From: Mycobacterium sp. E1214
Lineage (GTDB): Bacteria; Actinomycetota; Actinomycetes; Mycobacteriales; Mycobacteriaceae
DNA length: 42,786 nucleotides
Reading direction: 5' to 3'
Assembly (NCBI RefSeq): GCF_001666755.1
Contig: NZ_LZJC01000081.1
Location: 1 to 42,786 of the forward strand
Shown here: positions 7,547-15,777 of the stretch, piece by piece
Layout of the letters: the number at the start of each line of letters is the position of its first letter
Numbering within the stretch: the stretch's first letter is position 1
Translations under genes and position numbers: made by a program
Notes under the pieces: model-generated
What the model saw: only the letters and a program-made list of their open reading frames with translations
Database searches by the model: none
What the model was told of the DNA's origin: nothing

Positions 7547-7733
7547 GCCGGGCGTGCTCCTCGTCGTCGACGTCGCGCGCCTCGTCGACGAGCAGCACCG
7601 GGATGCCGTCCTCGATGCGGTAGGCGCGGCGCAGCCGCGGGTTGTAGAGCAGCCCGTCGCCGTCGGGGACGAACACCAGCGGACCCCGGTCGGCCGGGCA
7701 CACCAAGATGCTCAGCAGCGAATCCTCAACCAT
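7512..7733 (-). CDS. Trm112-like small protein (Rv1684-like)
   Basis: A 73-residue protein of the UPF0434/Trm112 type. ILVCPADRGPL near the start, LYNPRLRRAYRIEDGIPVLL in the middle and an acidic tail are typical. Trm112 proteins are small, often zinc-binding partners of methyltransferases, but only one of the usual Cys pairs is visible here, so metal binding is doubtful. The ATG at 7733 overlaps the end of the upstream Rv1683-like gene by 8 bases (ATGGTTGA), indicating translational coupling. The 3' end overlaps the convergent TetR gene by 35 bp. The role is unknown; the conserved pairing with the Rv1683-like protein suggests a shared job. Confidence 0.85.
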   Translation of the reverse strand: MVEDSLLSILVCPADRGPLVFVPDGDGLLYNPRLRRAYRIEDGIPVLLVDEARDVDDEEHARLTERARPADPR

Positions 7734-10725
7734 CCGACCGACCCCCCAACTCCGACCGCACCCCAGGCGTCAGCCGGCGAAATTCCTCCGCGTCCGTGTC
7801 GAAGTACCACGCCTGGCGCCCCGGTTTCGGGATGCCGGCCGCGCGCAGCGCGCTGACGGTGGGACGATACGTCGCGCTCAGCGTCAGCTCCGGCACCACG
7901 TGCACGATGTCGGGTCCCACCCCCACCGGGATCTTCCCGCTCGCCTCGGTCAGGTCGGCCGCCGTCACGCTGGCACCGGGCAGCAGCGTCACCGCCGAGA
8001 CCGCGACCTCCCCGTCGCCGACAGGCACGTTGTAGGTGACCGCGAGGTCGACACCGTTGACGCAGCCCAGCGCGTCGGTGACCCGCTCGGGGTACACCAG
8101 GCCGCGCGCGGTGTGCACCAGCGAGCCCCGCCGGCCCGCCCACCAATAGTCGCCGTCGTCGTCGCGATAGAACAGGTACTCGGTGTCGATCCAGGTGTCC
8201 CCGGCCGCGAACACCCCGCGCTTGACCTTGGCGGTCGGGTCCACCGGGCCGTTGCTGGCCGCCAGCAGCACCCCGACCTCCTTGGGCGCCGCAACCTGGA
8301 CGAAGCCGCGGTCGGTTTCCCGGATCAGGTCGTGCTCCGGGTCGTAGGCGCCCAGCTCGATGCGCCCCGCGCCGGGGAGCGGGCGGCCCTTGCTGCCGGT
8401 CTTGGCCCCCGACACGTTGGCCAGCACCGCCTGCCCGTCGGTGGTGGCGAAGAACTCGACGACCTGAGCGGGGGCGAACGCGTCGAGGATGCGGCCCCAC
8501 AACCCGGTCGGCATGCCCGACCCAATGAACAGCCGCACCGGGTGGTTGCCGTGCAGGACGAACGCGGGGTCGTCGACGATCTCGCGGAGCATCGCCCAGG
8601 TGTAGGACACCACGGTGACGCCGTACTGCCGCACCTCCTGCACGAAGCGATCGCGGTCCAGGCCGCGCGACAGCGCGATGCGGGTGCCGCCGACCACCGC
8701 GCCGCCGAGGCTCACCAAGAGCGCCGACTCGTGGTGCAGCGGCGTGAGGCAGTAAACGGTGTCGCGGCGGTCCAGCGCGGCGGTCGAGGCGGTCCCGAAC
8801 GCCGACACGGCCCAGCGGTAGTTGGTGATCTGCTTGGCAACCAGCTCGCCGCCGGCCGCGCTGAACGCGATGAAGGCCAGGTCCCGCGCCAGGCCCGGGT
8901 TGGGCCGGTACCAGCCGGGCAACTCGACGGCGTCCGGGTCGATCTGCTCCATGTCGATGACCGGCGTTTCGGCGTCGGAGCCCTCGGGCAGGTGCAGGTC
9001 GCGCGCCTCGCCGCCGCCGAGCACCAGCACCTGGCGCAGACCCTGGCGGTCGGCGCCCAGCACCGCGTCCAGGTTGGTGGGGTCGGTGAGCAGCGCGGTC
9101 ACTCCCCCGAGCCGGACCGAGGCGGCCAGGTCGGCGTCCGGACGCATCACCACCGCGACGGCCCCCAGCCGGGACAGTGCCGCGATGGCCACCAGCGCGC
9201 TCGGGCGGGTTTCCATGAGCACGCCGACCCGTTCGCCCTGCCGCACCCCGACCTCGATGAGGCCGCGCACGACGTTGTTGATGCGCCGGTTGACGTTTTC
9301 GTAGGTGTGCACCCGCCCGTCGAACAGCAGAAATTCCCCGCGCGGGGCGTCGCGCGCCTGTTCGTCGATGATGCGGCCCAGCGAGATCCGGGTGTGGTCG
9401 TTGAGCTGTCCGAGCCGGGCCAGTCGCGGCAGGGTGCGGTAGGTCTCGACGGCCAGCGTGCGCACCGACTTGTTGGCCGTGACGACGGTGCCGGCCGCGC
9501 CGCGGGCCAGCGCGAGCGCCGCCTCCGACGCCTCGCCGAGGCCGTGCGCGAGCCGCGAACTGAGCGCCACGCCGCTGTCACTGTGCTCGGCGGGCTGGTC
9601 GGCCATGAGGTCGATGCTGTCGGGTTTGTCGCCGCCGGTGGACAGCCACTTGACCCACTCGGCGACCGTCGGCCAGCTCTGTTGCGCGGCCTTCGACCCC
9701 ACGACCAGGCCGAAATGCCCGGTGCGGATGGTGGTTTCGTACACCTCGGCGTCCGGCGCGGCCCGCCGGATGCCGCGCACCGAGGCCGGCTGCCCGATGT
9801 CGTCGACCTCGCCGACGAAGGCCAGCACGGGGCAGGTGATGTCGGTGAGCGTCACCATCTGGCCGTTGACGGCAAAGCCCCCGGTCATCATGCGGTTGTG
9901 GGCGATGAACTGCTTGAGCAGCTCGGAGATCGCCGGCCCCGACCACGCGATCCAGCCCTCACGCTCGAGGAACCGCCGCTGCTGCTCGCGCGGCAGCAGG
10001 GCCTCGCGGTCGTGCAGTTGGCGCAGAAAATCCACCCGCGCCTTCGCGGTCTTGAGCGGGTCGAGCATCTGGAAGCCGGTGCGCGCCATCCAACTGGGGA
10101 TGGCCAGCCGGCTGAAGACGTGGTCGGCCATGAAGTTGGCGGCGGGCGCGGCGAAGTTTGCGGGAATCCCCATCGGCAACGCCGCCAGCGTGTCCACCGG
10201 CGAACCGAAGGTGACAATGCTGGCGAGGCTCTTGGAACGCCGGTAGGCGGCGACCTGGTAGCACCACATGCCGCCCTGCGAGTAGCCGACGAGGTGGACG
10301 TCGTTGCCGGTGGTCTCCCTGACGGTGTCGATGGCCTCGCTGAGCGCGACGATGTGGTCGGCCAGGGTGCGGCGCATCCCACCCTCGACCTTGTCGGGTT
10401 CGCCGAAGTCGATCACCCAGGGGTCGAGCCCGTTGGCGTGCAGGATGCCCACCGCGCCCTCGTCGCGGGTGACGTCCCACATGTTCGCCGACATCATCAT
10501 CGGGTGCACCATCAGCACCGGCGGTCCGACGGGGCGGTTGCCGCGCCGGCTGTCCGGCGGGAAGTACCGCCGGAGCTTGTACATCGGCACGCTCTCGACG
10601 ATCTGCGAGGGCGACGGCACGCTGCCGGTCTCCAGACCGCCCAGCCGCAACACCTCCAGCCCGTTCTGGGCCGTCGCGATCAGCCGCTCGACGGGTCGTG
10701 TGACCACCGAAAAATTGAGATCCAC
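7726..10725 (-). CDS. Alpha/beta-hydrolase fused to an acyl-CoA-synthetase-like domain (Rv1683-like)
   Basis: A 999-residue two-domain lipid enzyme resembling Rv1683, which is described as a bifunctional acyl-CoA synthetase/lipase. Residues 1 to about 380 form an alpha/beta hydrolase close to PHA-synthase-like enzymes, with VLMVHPMMMSANMWD and nucleophile elbow GYSQG (Ser149). A later segment GEVDDIG and TGHFG supply the likely Asp and His. Residues from about 470 to the end form an ANL adenylation fold with FDGRVHTYENVNRR, ERVGVLMETRPS, LTPLHHESALL, and GDTW followed by DDDGDYWWAGRRGS. The phosphate-binding loop, normally TSGTTGxPK, reads FSAAGGELVAKQ, and the YGxTE motif reads FATTDG, so adenylation is uncertain. 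The GTG at 10725 has GGGAG about six bases upstream. It is coupled to the Trm112-like gene. Confidence 0.9.
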   Translation of the reverse strand: MDLNFSVVTRPVERLIATAQNGLEVLRLGGLETGSVPSPSQIVESVPMYKLRRYFPPDSRRGNRPVGPPVLMVHPMMMSANMWDVTRDEGAVGILHANGLDPWVIDFGEPDKVEGGMRRTLADHIVALSEAIDTVRETTGNDVHLVGYSQGGMWCYQVAAYRRSKSLASIVTFGSPVDTLAALPMGIPANFAAPAANFMADHVFSRLAIPSWMARTGFQMLDPLKTAKARVDFLRQLHDREALLPREQQRRFLEREGWIAWSGPAISELLKQFIAHNRMMTGGFAVNGQMVTLTDITCPVLAFVGEVDDIGQPASVRGIRRAAPDAEVYETTIRTGHFGLVVGSKAAQQSWPTVAEWVKWLSTGGDKPDSIDLMADQPAEHSDSGVALSSRLAHGLGEASEAALALARGAAGTVVTANKSVRTLAVETYRTLPRLARLGQLNDHTRISLGRIIDEQARDAPRGEFLLFDGRVHTYENVNRRINNVVRGLIEVGVRQGERVGVLMETRPSALVAIAALSRLGAVAVVMRPDADLAASVRLGGVTALLTDPTNLDAVLGADRQGLRQVLVLGGGEARDLHLPEGSDAETPVIDMEQIDPDAVELPGWYRPNPGLARDLAFIAFSAAGGELVAKQITNYRWAVSAFGTASTAALDRRDTVYCLTPLHHESALLVSLGGAVVGGTRIALSRGLDRDRFVQEVRQYGVTVVSYTWAMLREIVDDPAFVLHGNHPVRLFIGSGMPTGLWGRILDAFAPAQVVEFFATTDGQAVLANVSGAKTGSKGRPLPGAGRIELGAYDPEHDLIRETDRGFVQVAAPKEVGVLLAASNGPVDPTAKVKRGVFAAGDTWIDTEYLFYRDDDGDYWWAGRRGSLVHTARGLVYPERVTDALGCVNGVDLAVTYNVPVGDGEVAVSAVTLLPGASVTAADLTEASGKIPVGVGPDIVHVVPELTLSATYRPTVSALRAAGIPKPGRQAWYFDTDAEEFRRLTPGVRSELGGRSDG

Positions 10726-10781
10726 CGCTGCTCCCTGACTCTTGACAGCTTCGACATCATGGCACAACGGGGCAGCTAGGA

Positions 10782-10806
10782 GGGCGGAGGCTCCGTCGGA
10801 GCGCCC
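10782..10806 (-). terminator. Hairpin after the proline-rich exported protein gene
   Basis: GCTCC (10790-10794) pairs with GGAGC (10798-10802) around a 3-base loop, and flanking GGGC/GCCC extends the stem with a small bulge. It lies 25 bases past the stop of the minus-strand gene at 10831. There is no T-tract, as is common for mycobacterial terminators. Confidence 0.45.
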
Positions 10807-10830
10807 GCCGGGCTTCCCGTGCGACCGGGA

Positions 10831-11352
10831 TCAGATGTGGCCGGGCATGCCACCCATGTCCGGCATCCGGTCGATCGCCGGCGGGGCCATCGGCGGCGGG
10901 TCGATCCGGGCCGGCGGTTCCATCGGCGGCGGGTCGATCCGCGGCGGGGGCGCGATCGGGGCGTCGATCGGAGGCGGCGGCCCGACCGGCGGCGGCGGCG
11001 CGATGGGCGGGGGCGGCGGCGGCAGGAAGGGGCTGCCCACGCAGGCGGCGTTGCCCGGCGCGCCGGCGCAGGCCGGGTCGAGCGGGTTGGTGGGCACTTG
11101 GGGCGGCGGCGCGCCCTGGTAGTACGGGCCGCCCTGACAGATCGGGTCGAGCGGCATCTGGATGCACTTGGGGTCGTTGGGACCGGTGGGGGCGTCGTCC
11201 AACGGGACCGGCGTCCGGACCTCGGCGAGGACGCCGGGCGCCGCGGCGGCGGCAACGCTCGGGAACACCGCGGTGCCCGCCGCGGCGAACGCCGCGGCCA
11301 CCGCCGCCTTCGCCACCGCGCCCCGAAGACCCGTCGACACGTACCCGCCCAT
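10831..11352 (-). CDS. Exported proline-rich protein with DPxC repeats
   Basis: A 173-residue secreted protein of unknown function. It begins with a signal peptide (basic start, then an Ala-rich core AKAAVAAAFAAAGTAVFP ending near SVAAAAA). A Cys-containing region of about 60 residues follows with three DPxC units (DPKC, DPIC, DPAC) and a fourth Cys in NAACVGS. The C-terminal 70 residues are Pro-rich with short repeats (IDPPPMEPP, IDPPPMAPP) and a Met/Gly tail. Four cysteines in a secreted context suggest two disulfides. The ATG at 11352 has GGGGGAG five bases upstream, so it is preferred over earlier in-frame starts. It is a single gene with a hairpin after its stop. Such small secreted Pro-rich proteins are common in mycobacteria. 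Confidence 0.8.
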   Translation of the reverse strand: MGGYVSTGLRGAVAKAAVAAAFAAAGTAVFPSVAAAAAPGVLAEVRTPVPLDDAPTGPNDPKCIQMPLDPICQGGPYYQGAPPPQVPTNPLDPACAGAPGNAACVGSPFLPPPPPPIAPPPPVGPPPPIDAPIAPPPRIDPPPMEPPARIDPPPMAPPAIDRMPDMGGMPGHI

Positions 11353-11450
11353 CCGACTCCCCCTTTGCTCGCTGAGCTCACTCTGACATTCCGGCACCGA
11401 CTGGGCAAAGGTTTGCCGCAAAGCGCACCCGAGGATCGGGCCGGGGCGGA

Positions 11451-11819
11451 TCAGGCGCGGTCGTGGAGCGTGACGTGGTAACCGTCGGGGTCGGCGAAGG
11501 TGAAGGTGCGGCCGAACGGACCGTCGATCGGCGGGGAGACGATTGTGTGACCGCCGGCGACGAGGGCGTCGTGAATGGCCTGCACGTCGGTGGCGTGCAG
11601 CCAGATCGCGGTGCCGATCCCCGGGCGCGGGGCGGCGGCGAGGTCGGTGCCCGCGATGACCTCGCGGAGCGCGAAGGCGATGGGCGCGGTCTCGAAGACG
11701 ACGGCGTGCGCGGGACCGGCCTGCGCCCGGACAAGGCCGAGGTAGTGCTCGTAGAACTCCCGCGCAGCGTCGAGGTCACGTGTTTGCAGGGAGATGAAGT
11801 CGGGGCCGGTGACGGGCAT
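11451..11819 (-). CDS. VOC-superfamily (glyoxalase/bleomycin-resistance-like) protein
   Basis: A 122-residue protein made of one vicinal-oxygen-chelate module pair. It has FISLQTRDLDAAREFYEHYLGL at the N-terminus, GIGTAIWLHATDVQAIHDAL in the centre, and FTFADPDGYHVTLHD at the end (the usual DPDGN/DPDGY signature). Such proteins bind a metal and a small hydrophobic or oxidised ligand. The start at 11819 is chosen because GGAAGG lies nine bases upstream; an ATG at 11828 is too close to that site. It is divergently transcribed from a MarR regulator with twin operators in between, implying that the MarR protein controls it and that the VOC protein deals with the inducing compound (inference). The substrate is unknown. 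Confidence 0.88.
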   Translation of the reverse strand: MPVTGPDFISLQTRDLDAAREFYEHYLGLVRAQAGPAHAVVFETAPIAFALREVIAGTDLAAAPRPGIGTAIWLHATDVQAIHDALVAGGHTIVSPPIDGPFGRTFTFADPDGYHVTLHDRA

Positions 11820-11839
11820 GCTGGCCATCCTTCCGAGAG

Positions 11840-11883
11840 TGTCAGTTATCTGACATAAATCAACCTATGTCAGAATACTGACA
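11840..11883. promoter_or_regulatory. Twin MarR-type operators and overlapping divergent promoters
   Basis: Two identical dyads TGTCAG-N4-CTGACA lie at 11840-11855 and 11868-11883, 28 bp centre to centre. A minus-strand promoter for the VOC gene can be read as CTGACA (11873-11868), 17 bases, GATAAC (11850-11845). On the plus strand CAGAAT at 11871-11876 ends six bases before the MarR ATG at 11883, again suggesting a leaderless start. Both dyads overlap promoter elements in both directions, so one bound repressor could silence both genes. Confidence 0.75.
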
Positions 11884-12341
11884 TGAGTCAAGGCAGTGCG
11901 CGCGTCGACCTGGACAGCTCCCTGGGCTATCTGCTCAAAGAGGCGTCGAGCGCCCTGCGGGCGGCCATGGAAGAGGTGTTGCGGCCCTTGGGGATGACCG
12001 TGACGCACTACTCCTGCCTGGAGCTACTGGCCCAACGACCGGGCCTGTCGAACTCCGAGCTCGCCCGGGGCGCGTTCGTGACCCGGCAATCGATGAACGT
12101 GTTGCTCCAGGCCCTGGAACGAGACGGCTACGTGACGAGGGCCGCGCAGGCGCCCGTCGGGAAGGCCCTCCCCACCCGCCTCACCGCGCGCGGCCGGCGC
12201 AGCCTGGAGAAGGCGTCGGCGGCAGTGCGCGCCGTCGAACTCCGGATGCTGGCCGGGTTGACCGACGCCGAACAGTCCGACGCATTCCGGCTTCTGCGGA
12301 GCATGGTCGATTCCCTGCGCGCGGGACCCGACGACCGCTAG
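11883..12341 (+). CDS. MarR-family transcriptional regulator
   Basis: A 152-residue winged-helix repressor. Typical features are the N-terminal dimer helix (LGYLLKEASSALRAAMEEVL), HYSCLELLAQRPGLSNSELARGAFVTRQSMNVLLQALE (helix-turn-helix) and the wing, with basic residues around YVTRAAQAPVGKALPTRLT followed by GRRSLEKA. The ATG at 11883 sits directly on the right half-site of the second TGTCAG/CTGACA dyad, so autoregulation is very likely. The divergent VOC gene is the probable target. MarR proteins usually lose DNA binding when a phenolic or oxidising ligand binds; the ligand here is unknown. It ends 128 bp before a small exported-protein gene. Confidence 0.93.
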   Translation: MSQGSARVDLDSSLGYLLKEASSALRAAMEEVLRPLGMTVTHYSCLELLAQRPGLSNSELARGAFVTRQSMNVLLQALERDGYVTRAAQAPVGKALPTRLTARGRRSLEKASAAVRAVELRMLAGLTDAEQSDAFRLLRSMVDSLRAGPDDR

Positions 12342-12468
12342 CTCACAGCCGGCGCCCGCGCCGTGTGACGATCGCGATAAGTGTTGTAACTGCGGAGTTT
12401 CCCCGAGCCGCGGCGCCGAAAGTGGATGTCACGATGGCGCTGGGCAACCGGAACTTCGAGGAGAATCG

Positions 12469-12720
12469 ATGGCTTGGGGAATGTCTCGCGCCCGGGGTGG
12501 CGCCGCGACGATCGCGGTGGCCGTGTCGCTCGCGGCCGCGGCGGGGGCGAGCCCCGCGTACGCGGCGCCCGTCGCGCAGGACCCACCGCCGGCTCCCGCC
12601 GCGCCGTCCACGAATGCGCCGCGACCGCCGCTGCACTACGGACAGCCGCCGGCCGCCGAGGCGCCGGGCGACAGCAGCGGCCAAGGTGACGGCGGTGGCG
12701 GTGGCGGCGGCGGGGGCTGA
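12469..12720 (+). CDS. Small exported Pro/Gly-rich protein
   Basis: An 83-residue hypothetical protein. Residues 1-33 look like a signal peptide (MAWGMSRARGG, then AATIAVAVSLAAAAGAS and a cleavage-like PAYAAP). The mature part is Pro/Ala-rich and ends in nine consecutive Gly. No catalytic motif is present. Support for it being real: GAGGAGAA lies four to five bases before the ATG, the signal peptide is clear, and the gene fills the space between MarR and ABC-F on their strand. Against it: it is short, compositionally biased, and another frame is also open here. The function is unknown. Confidence 0.6.
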   Translation: MAWGMSRARGGAATIAVAVSLAAAAGASPAYAAPVAQDPPPAPAAPSTNAPRPPLHYGQPPAAEAPGDSSGQGDGGGGGGGGG

Positions 12721-12781
12721 CGCGGGCGGCCGGTGACGCCGCGCCGCTGCTCCGGGTGACCTTTTTGCTACCGTCGGGCCA

Positions 12782-14560
12782 GTGGTGCACCTATTGGGGG
12801 CTGAGGCCGTCCACTTGGAATACCCGACTCAAGTGGTCTTCGAGTCGGTCACGCTCGGCGTCAACGACGGCGCGCGCATCGGCATCGTCGGGCGCAACGG
12901 CGACGGCAAATCCAGCCTGCTGCGGCTCCTGACGGGCCAGCAGTCACCCGACGCCGGCCGCGTCACCCGCCGCAGCGGGTTGCGCGTGGGCGCGCTCAGC
13001 CAGGCCGACACCCTCGACCCGGAGCGCAGCGTGGGCTGGACGCTGGTCGGCGACCAGCCCGAACACCAGTGGGCCGGCGACGCGCGGGTGCGTGACGTCG
13101 TCGGCGGGCTGGTGTCCGACATCGCCTGGGAGGCCCGGGTCGGCACGCTCAGCGGCGGCCAGCGCCGACGCGTGCAGCTGGCCCGGTTGCTCGTCGACGA
13201 GTGGGACGTGATCGCCCTCGACGAGCCCACCAACCACCTCGACATCGAGGGCATCACCTGGCTGGCCGAGCACCTCGGGCAGCGCTGGGCGCGAAGCGCC
13301 GGTGGACTGCTGCTGGTCACGCACGACCGATGGTTCCTCGACGAGGTCGCCACCACCACCTGGGAGGTGCACGACGGCATCGTCGAGCCGTTCGAGGGCG
13401 GATACGCGGCCTACGTCCTGCAGCGCGTCGAGCGGGACCGGCTGGCCGCCGCCGCGGAGGCCAAGCGGCAAAACCTGATGCGCAAGGAGCTGGCGTGGCT
13501 GCGGCGGGGCGCGCCGGCGCGGACCTCCAAGCCCAAGTTCCGGATCGAGGCCGCCAACCAGCTCATCGAGGACGTGCCGCCGCCGCGCAACACCGTCGAG
13601 CTCGCCAAGCTCGCCACCGCCCGGCTGGGCAAGGACGTCATCGACCTACTCGACGTGTCCGTCTCCTTCCCGCCCGACAGCGGCCGCCCGGTGCTGCGCG
13701 ACGTCGAGTGGCGCATCGCGCCCGGCGAACGGACCGGCATCGTCGGCGCCAACGGCGCCGGAAAGTCCACGCTGCTGGGCCTGATCGACGGCACGGTGAC
13801 GCCGGACTCCGGGCGCGTCAAGCGCGGTAAGACGGTGCGGCTGGCGGTCCTCGACCAGCGCGGTGCGGAGCTCACCGCCGTCGCCGACGACCGCATCGCC
13901 GACCTGCTCGGCCGGCTGCGCGGCGGCTACGAGGTCGACGGCCGCGAGGTGACGCCGACGCAGCTGCTGGAGCGGCTGGGGTTCGGCAAGGGCCAGCTGT
14001 CGGCGCGGGTGGCCGAGCTTTCCGGCGGGCAGCGGCGCCGCCTGCAGCTGATGCTGACGCTGCTCGCCGAGCCCAACGTGTTGCTGCTCGACGAGCCCAC
14101 CAACGACATCGACACCGACACGCTGACCGCCGTGGAGGATCTGCTGGACTCGTGGCCGGGCACGCTGATCGTGGTGTCGCACGACCGCTATCTGCTGGAG
14201 CGGGTCACCGATCAGCAGTACGCGATCCTCGACGGGCGGTTGCGGCACCTGCCCGGTGGCATCGACGAGTACCTGGCGCTGGTGGCCGGTCGCGCCACCA
14301 CGCCCCCGGAGGCGAAAAGCGTTGCACCGCAGTCGATGTCAGGATCCCAGCGGCGCGCCGCCGAAAAGGAGTTGGCCGCCGTGGACCGCCGACTGGCGAA
14401 GCTGGCCGAGCGGATCGCCGACAAGCACCGCGAACTGGCCGAGCATGACCAGTCCGACCATGTCGGCGTCTCGCGGCTCACCCACGAGCTGCGCGCGCTG
14501 GAGGACGAGGTGGGTGAGACGGAGGCCCGCTGGCTGGAGCTGTCGGAGGCGCTGGAGTAG
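12782..14560 (+). CDS. ABC-F family ATPase (intact Rv1668c/Rv1667c equivalent)
   Basis: A 592-residue soluble protein with two ABC ATPase domains and no membrane segments, the ABC-F arrangement. Members act on the ribosome, as translation factors or as protection against antibiotics, rather than as transporters. Domain 1 has Walker A GRNGDGKSS (37-45), LSGGQRRRVQLARLL and ALDEPTNHLD. A charged linker follows. Domain 2 has GANGAGKST, LSGGQRRRLQLML and LLLDEPTNDID. The C-terminal 70 residues or so form a coiled-coil (ELAAVDRRLAKLAERIADKH). M. tuberculosis annotates this as two adjacent halves of a macrolide-transport ATP-binding protein; here it is one frame. The start is GTG at 12782, with a second GTG directly after it. 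Its stop is 8 bp from the convergent pks11-like stop. Confidence 0.93.
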   Translation: MVHLLGAEAVHLEYPTQVVFESVTLGVNDGARIGIVGRNGDGKSSLLRLLTGQQSPDAGRVTRRSGLRVGALSQADTLDPERSVGWTLVGDQPEHQWAGDARVRDVVGGLVSDIAWEARVGTLSGGQRRRVQLARLLVDEWDVIALDEPTNHLDIEGITWLAEHLGQRWARSAGGLLLVTHDRWFLDEVATTTWEVHDGIVEPFEGGYAAYVLQRVERDRLAAAAEAKRQNLMRKELAWLRRGAPARTSKPKFRIEAANQLIEDVPPPRNTVELAKLATARLGKDVIDLLDVSVSFPPDSGRPVLRDVEWRIAPGERTGIVGANGAGKSTLLGLIDGTVTPDSGRVKRGKTVRLAVLDQRGAELTAVADDRIADLLGRLRGGYEVDGREVTPTQLLERLGFGKGQLSARVAELSGGQRRRLQLMLTLLAEPNVLLLDEPTNDIDTDTLTAVEDLLDSWPGTLIVVSHDRYLLERVTDQQYAILDGRLRHLPGGIDEYLALVAGRATTPPEAKSVAPQSMSGSQRRAAEKELAAVDRRLAKLAERIADKHRELAEHDQSDHVGVSRLTHELRALEDEVGETEARWLELSEALE

Positions 14561-14568
14561 CGCCCGGC

Positions 14569-15630
14569 TCAGCGCCAGCGCAGCAGCACCAGCTCCGAAC
14601 AGAACCCCGGGCCGGTCGCGATCAACAGGCCGGGGCTGCCGCTGGGCGGCGGTTTGGCGATGGTGTCGCGCAGGATGTGCGGCACCGACGCCGACGAGAG
14701 GTTGCCGACCTCGCCGAGCGACCGCCAGGTCAGCTCGTGTGAGTCCGCGGGCAACGCGAGGCTCCGGGCGACCGCGTCGATGACCTTGGGACCGCCGGGG
14801 TGGGTGACCCACGCGCCGACCTCGCCGGTCGTGAGCCCGTGGTCGGCGAGCAGGCCATGGACGTCGCCGGCCAGGTACCGGTCGATGAGGGCGGGCAGGT
14901 CGGGCGACATCGTCAGTTGCGGGCCGCCCGAGCCGACGTTCCAGCCCATGATGTGCAGCGTGTCGGGGTAGAGCCGGCTGCGGGAATCGACGATGTCGGG
15001 CCCGCCGGGGCTCAGCCGCTCGGCGCGGCGATCGCCAACGGCGACCACGGCGGCCGCCCCGTCGCCGAACATGGCGGTAGCGACCAGTCCCGACACCGTG
15101 GGCTTGACCCCCGGGAAGGTGAGCGAGCACAACTCGACCGACACCAGGGCGGCGACGCCGTCGGGCGCCCCGCGCAGGTAGTCGTGCAGGCGCCCGACCC
15201 CGCCCGCACCGGCCGCACAGCCCAGGCCGTACAACGGCATGCGGCGCACGTCGGGGCGCAGGCCGAGCCGGCCGGCGATGCGGGCGTCCAGGGAGGGCAC
15301 CGCGACGCCGGTGACCGTGGTGGTGGCGATCATGTCGACGTCGGACGGTGTCAGGCCCGCCTCGTCGAGGGCGCCCAGCAGCGCTTCGCAGCCGAGGTCG
15401 ACGGCGTTGTCGATGAAGATCTCGTTGGCGTGGCCGAAGTCGGTGAGCGCCGCGTAATCCTCGAGCGGCAGCACGAAATGGCGGCTGTTGACCTTGGCCG
15501 CGGCGTGTAGCCGCCGGACAATGTCCTCGTGCTCTTTGAGCGCCGGGAGCTCGACGAGCTGGTCGGTGATCTCGCCCTGTCGATAGCGGTTTCGCGGCAG
15601 CGCGCCGCACACACCCGCGATGACGCTCAT
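14569..15630 (-). CDS. pks11: Type III polyketide synthase (Pks11-like)
   Basis: A 353-residue chalcone-synthase-like homodimeric enzyme that extends an acyl starter with malonyl- or methylmalonyl-CoA without an ACP and cyclises the product. The catalytic triad is visible: Cys138 ([10 protein letters not shown]), His277 ([10 protein letters not shown]) and Asn310 (GNLSSAS). The length equals that of the M. tuberculosis Pks10/Pks11 proteins. It is assigned pks11 by position beyond pks9 and by N-terminal features ([34 protein letters not shown]). M. tuberculosis PKS11 is reported to make methyl-branched alkylpyrones from long acyl starters. The ATG is at 15630. A separate promoter is likely in the 147-bp gap after pks9, so it may be independently expressed. 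Confidence 0.93.
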   Translation of the reverse strand: MSVIAGVCGALPRNRYRQGEITDQLVELPALKEHEDIVRRLHAAAKVNSRHFVLPLEDYAALTDFGHANEIFIDNAVDLGCEALLGALDEAGLTPSDVDMIATTTVTGVAVPSLDARIAGRLGLRPDVRRMPLYGLGCAAGAGGVGRLHDYLRGAPDGVAALVSVELCSLTFPGVKPTVSGLVATAMFGDGAAAVVAVGDRRAERLSPGGPDIVDSRSRLYPDTLHIMGWNVGSGGPQLTMSPDLPALIDRYLAGDVHGLLADHGLTTGEVGAWVTHPGGPKVIDAVARSLALPADSHELTWRSLGEVGNLSSASVPHILRDTIAKPPPSGSPGLLIATGPGFCSELVLLRWR

Positions 15631-15674
15631 GCCCTACTCTCCGGCCGTCGAGGAGTCCTCTCGCTGATCACGAA

Positions 15675-15704
15675 AGCTTAGGCGGTTCGGTTCGGGTCCC
15701 GCAA
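15675..15704 (-). promoter_or_regulatory. Possible promoter of the pks11-like gene
   Basis: On the minus strand TTGCGG (15704-15699) is followed after 18 bases by TAAGCT (15680-15675). A start about seven bases further on would leave a leader of roughly 37 bases before the ATG at 15630. The -35 is a weak match. Confidence 0.4.
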
Positions 15705-15777
15705 AAATTCGTTCTATTCAACACTTGTCGCATTGCGCGGTCGGCGGTGCGCGGATTACGGCGCGCCAGCACGCATT

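Noticed and set aside
7708..10779. A plus-strand open frame of over 1000 codons
   Set aside because: It is antisense to the hydrolase/synthetase gene, has the His/Arg/Gln/Val-rich composition typical of high-GC shadow frames, and shows no recognisable domain.
12365..12736. An alternative plus-strand ORF overlapping the small exported-protein gene
   Set aside because: It is Arg-rich with no signal peptide or family match, and the other frame has the better ribosome-binding site and a clean signal peptide.
14561..14568. A bidirectional terminator between the ABC-F and pks11-like genes
   Set aside because: Only 8 bp separate the convergent stops and no stable symmetric hairpin was seen there.
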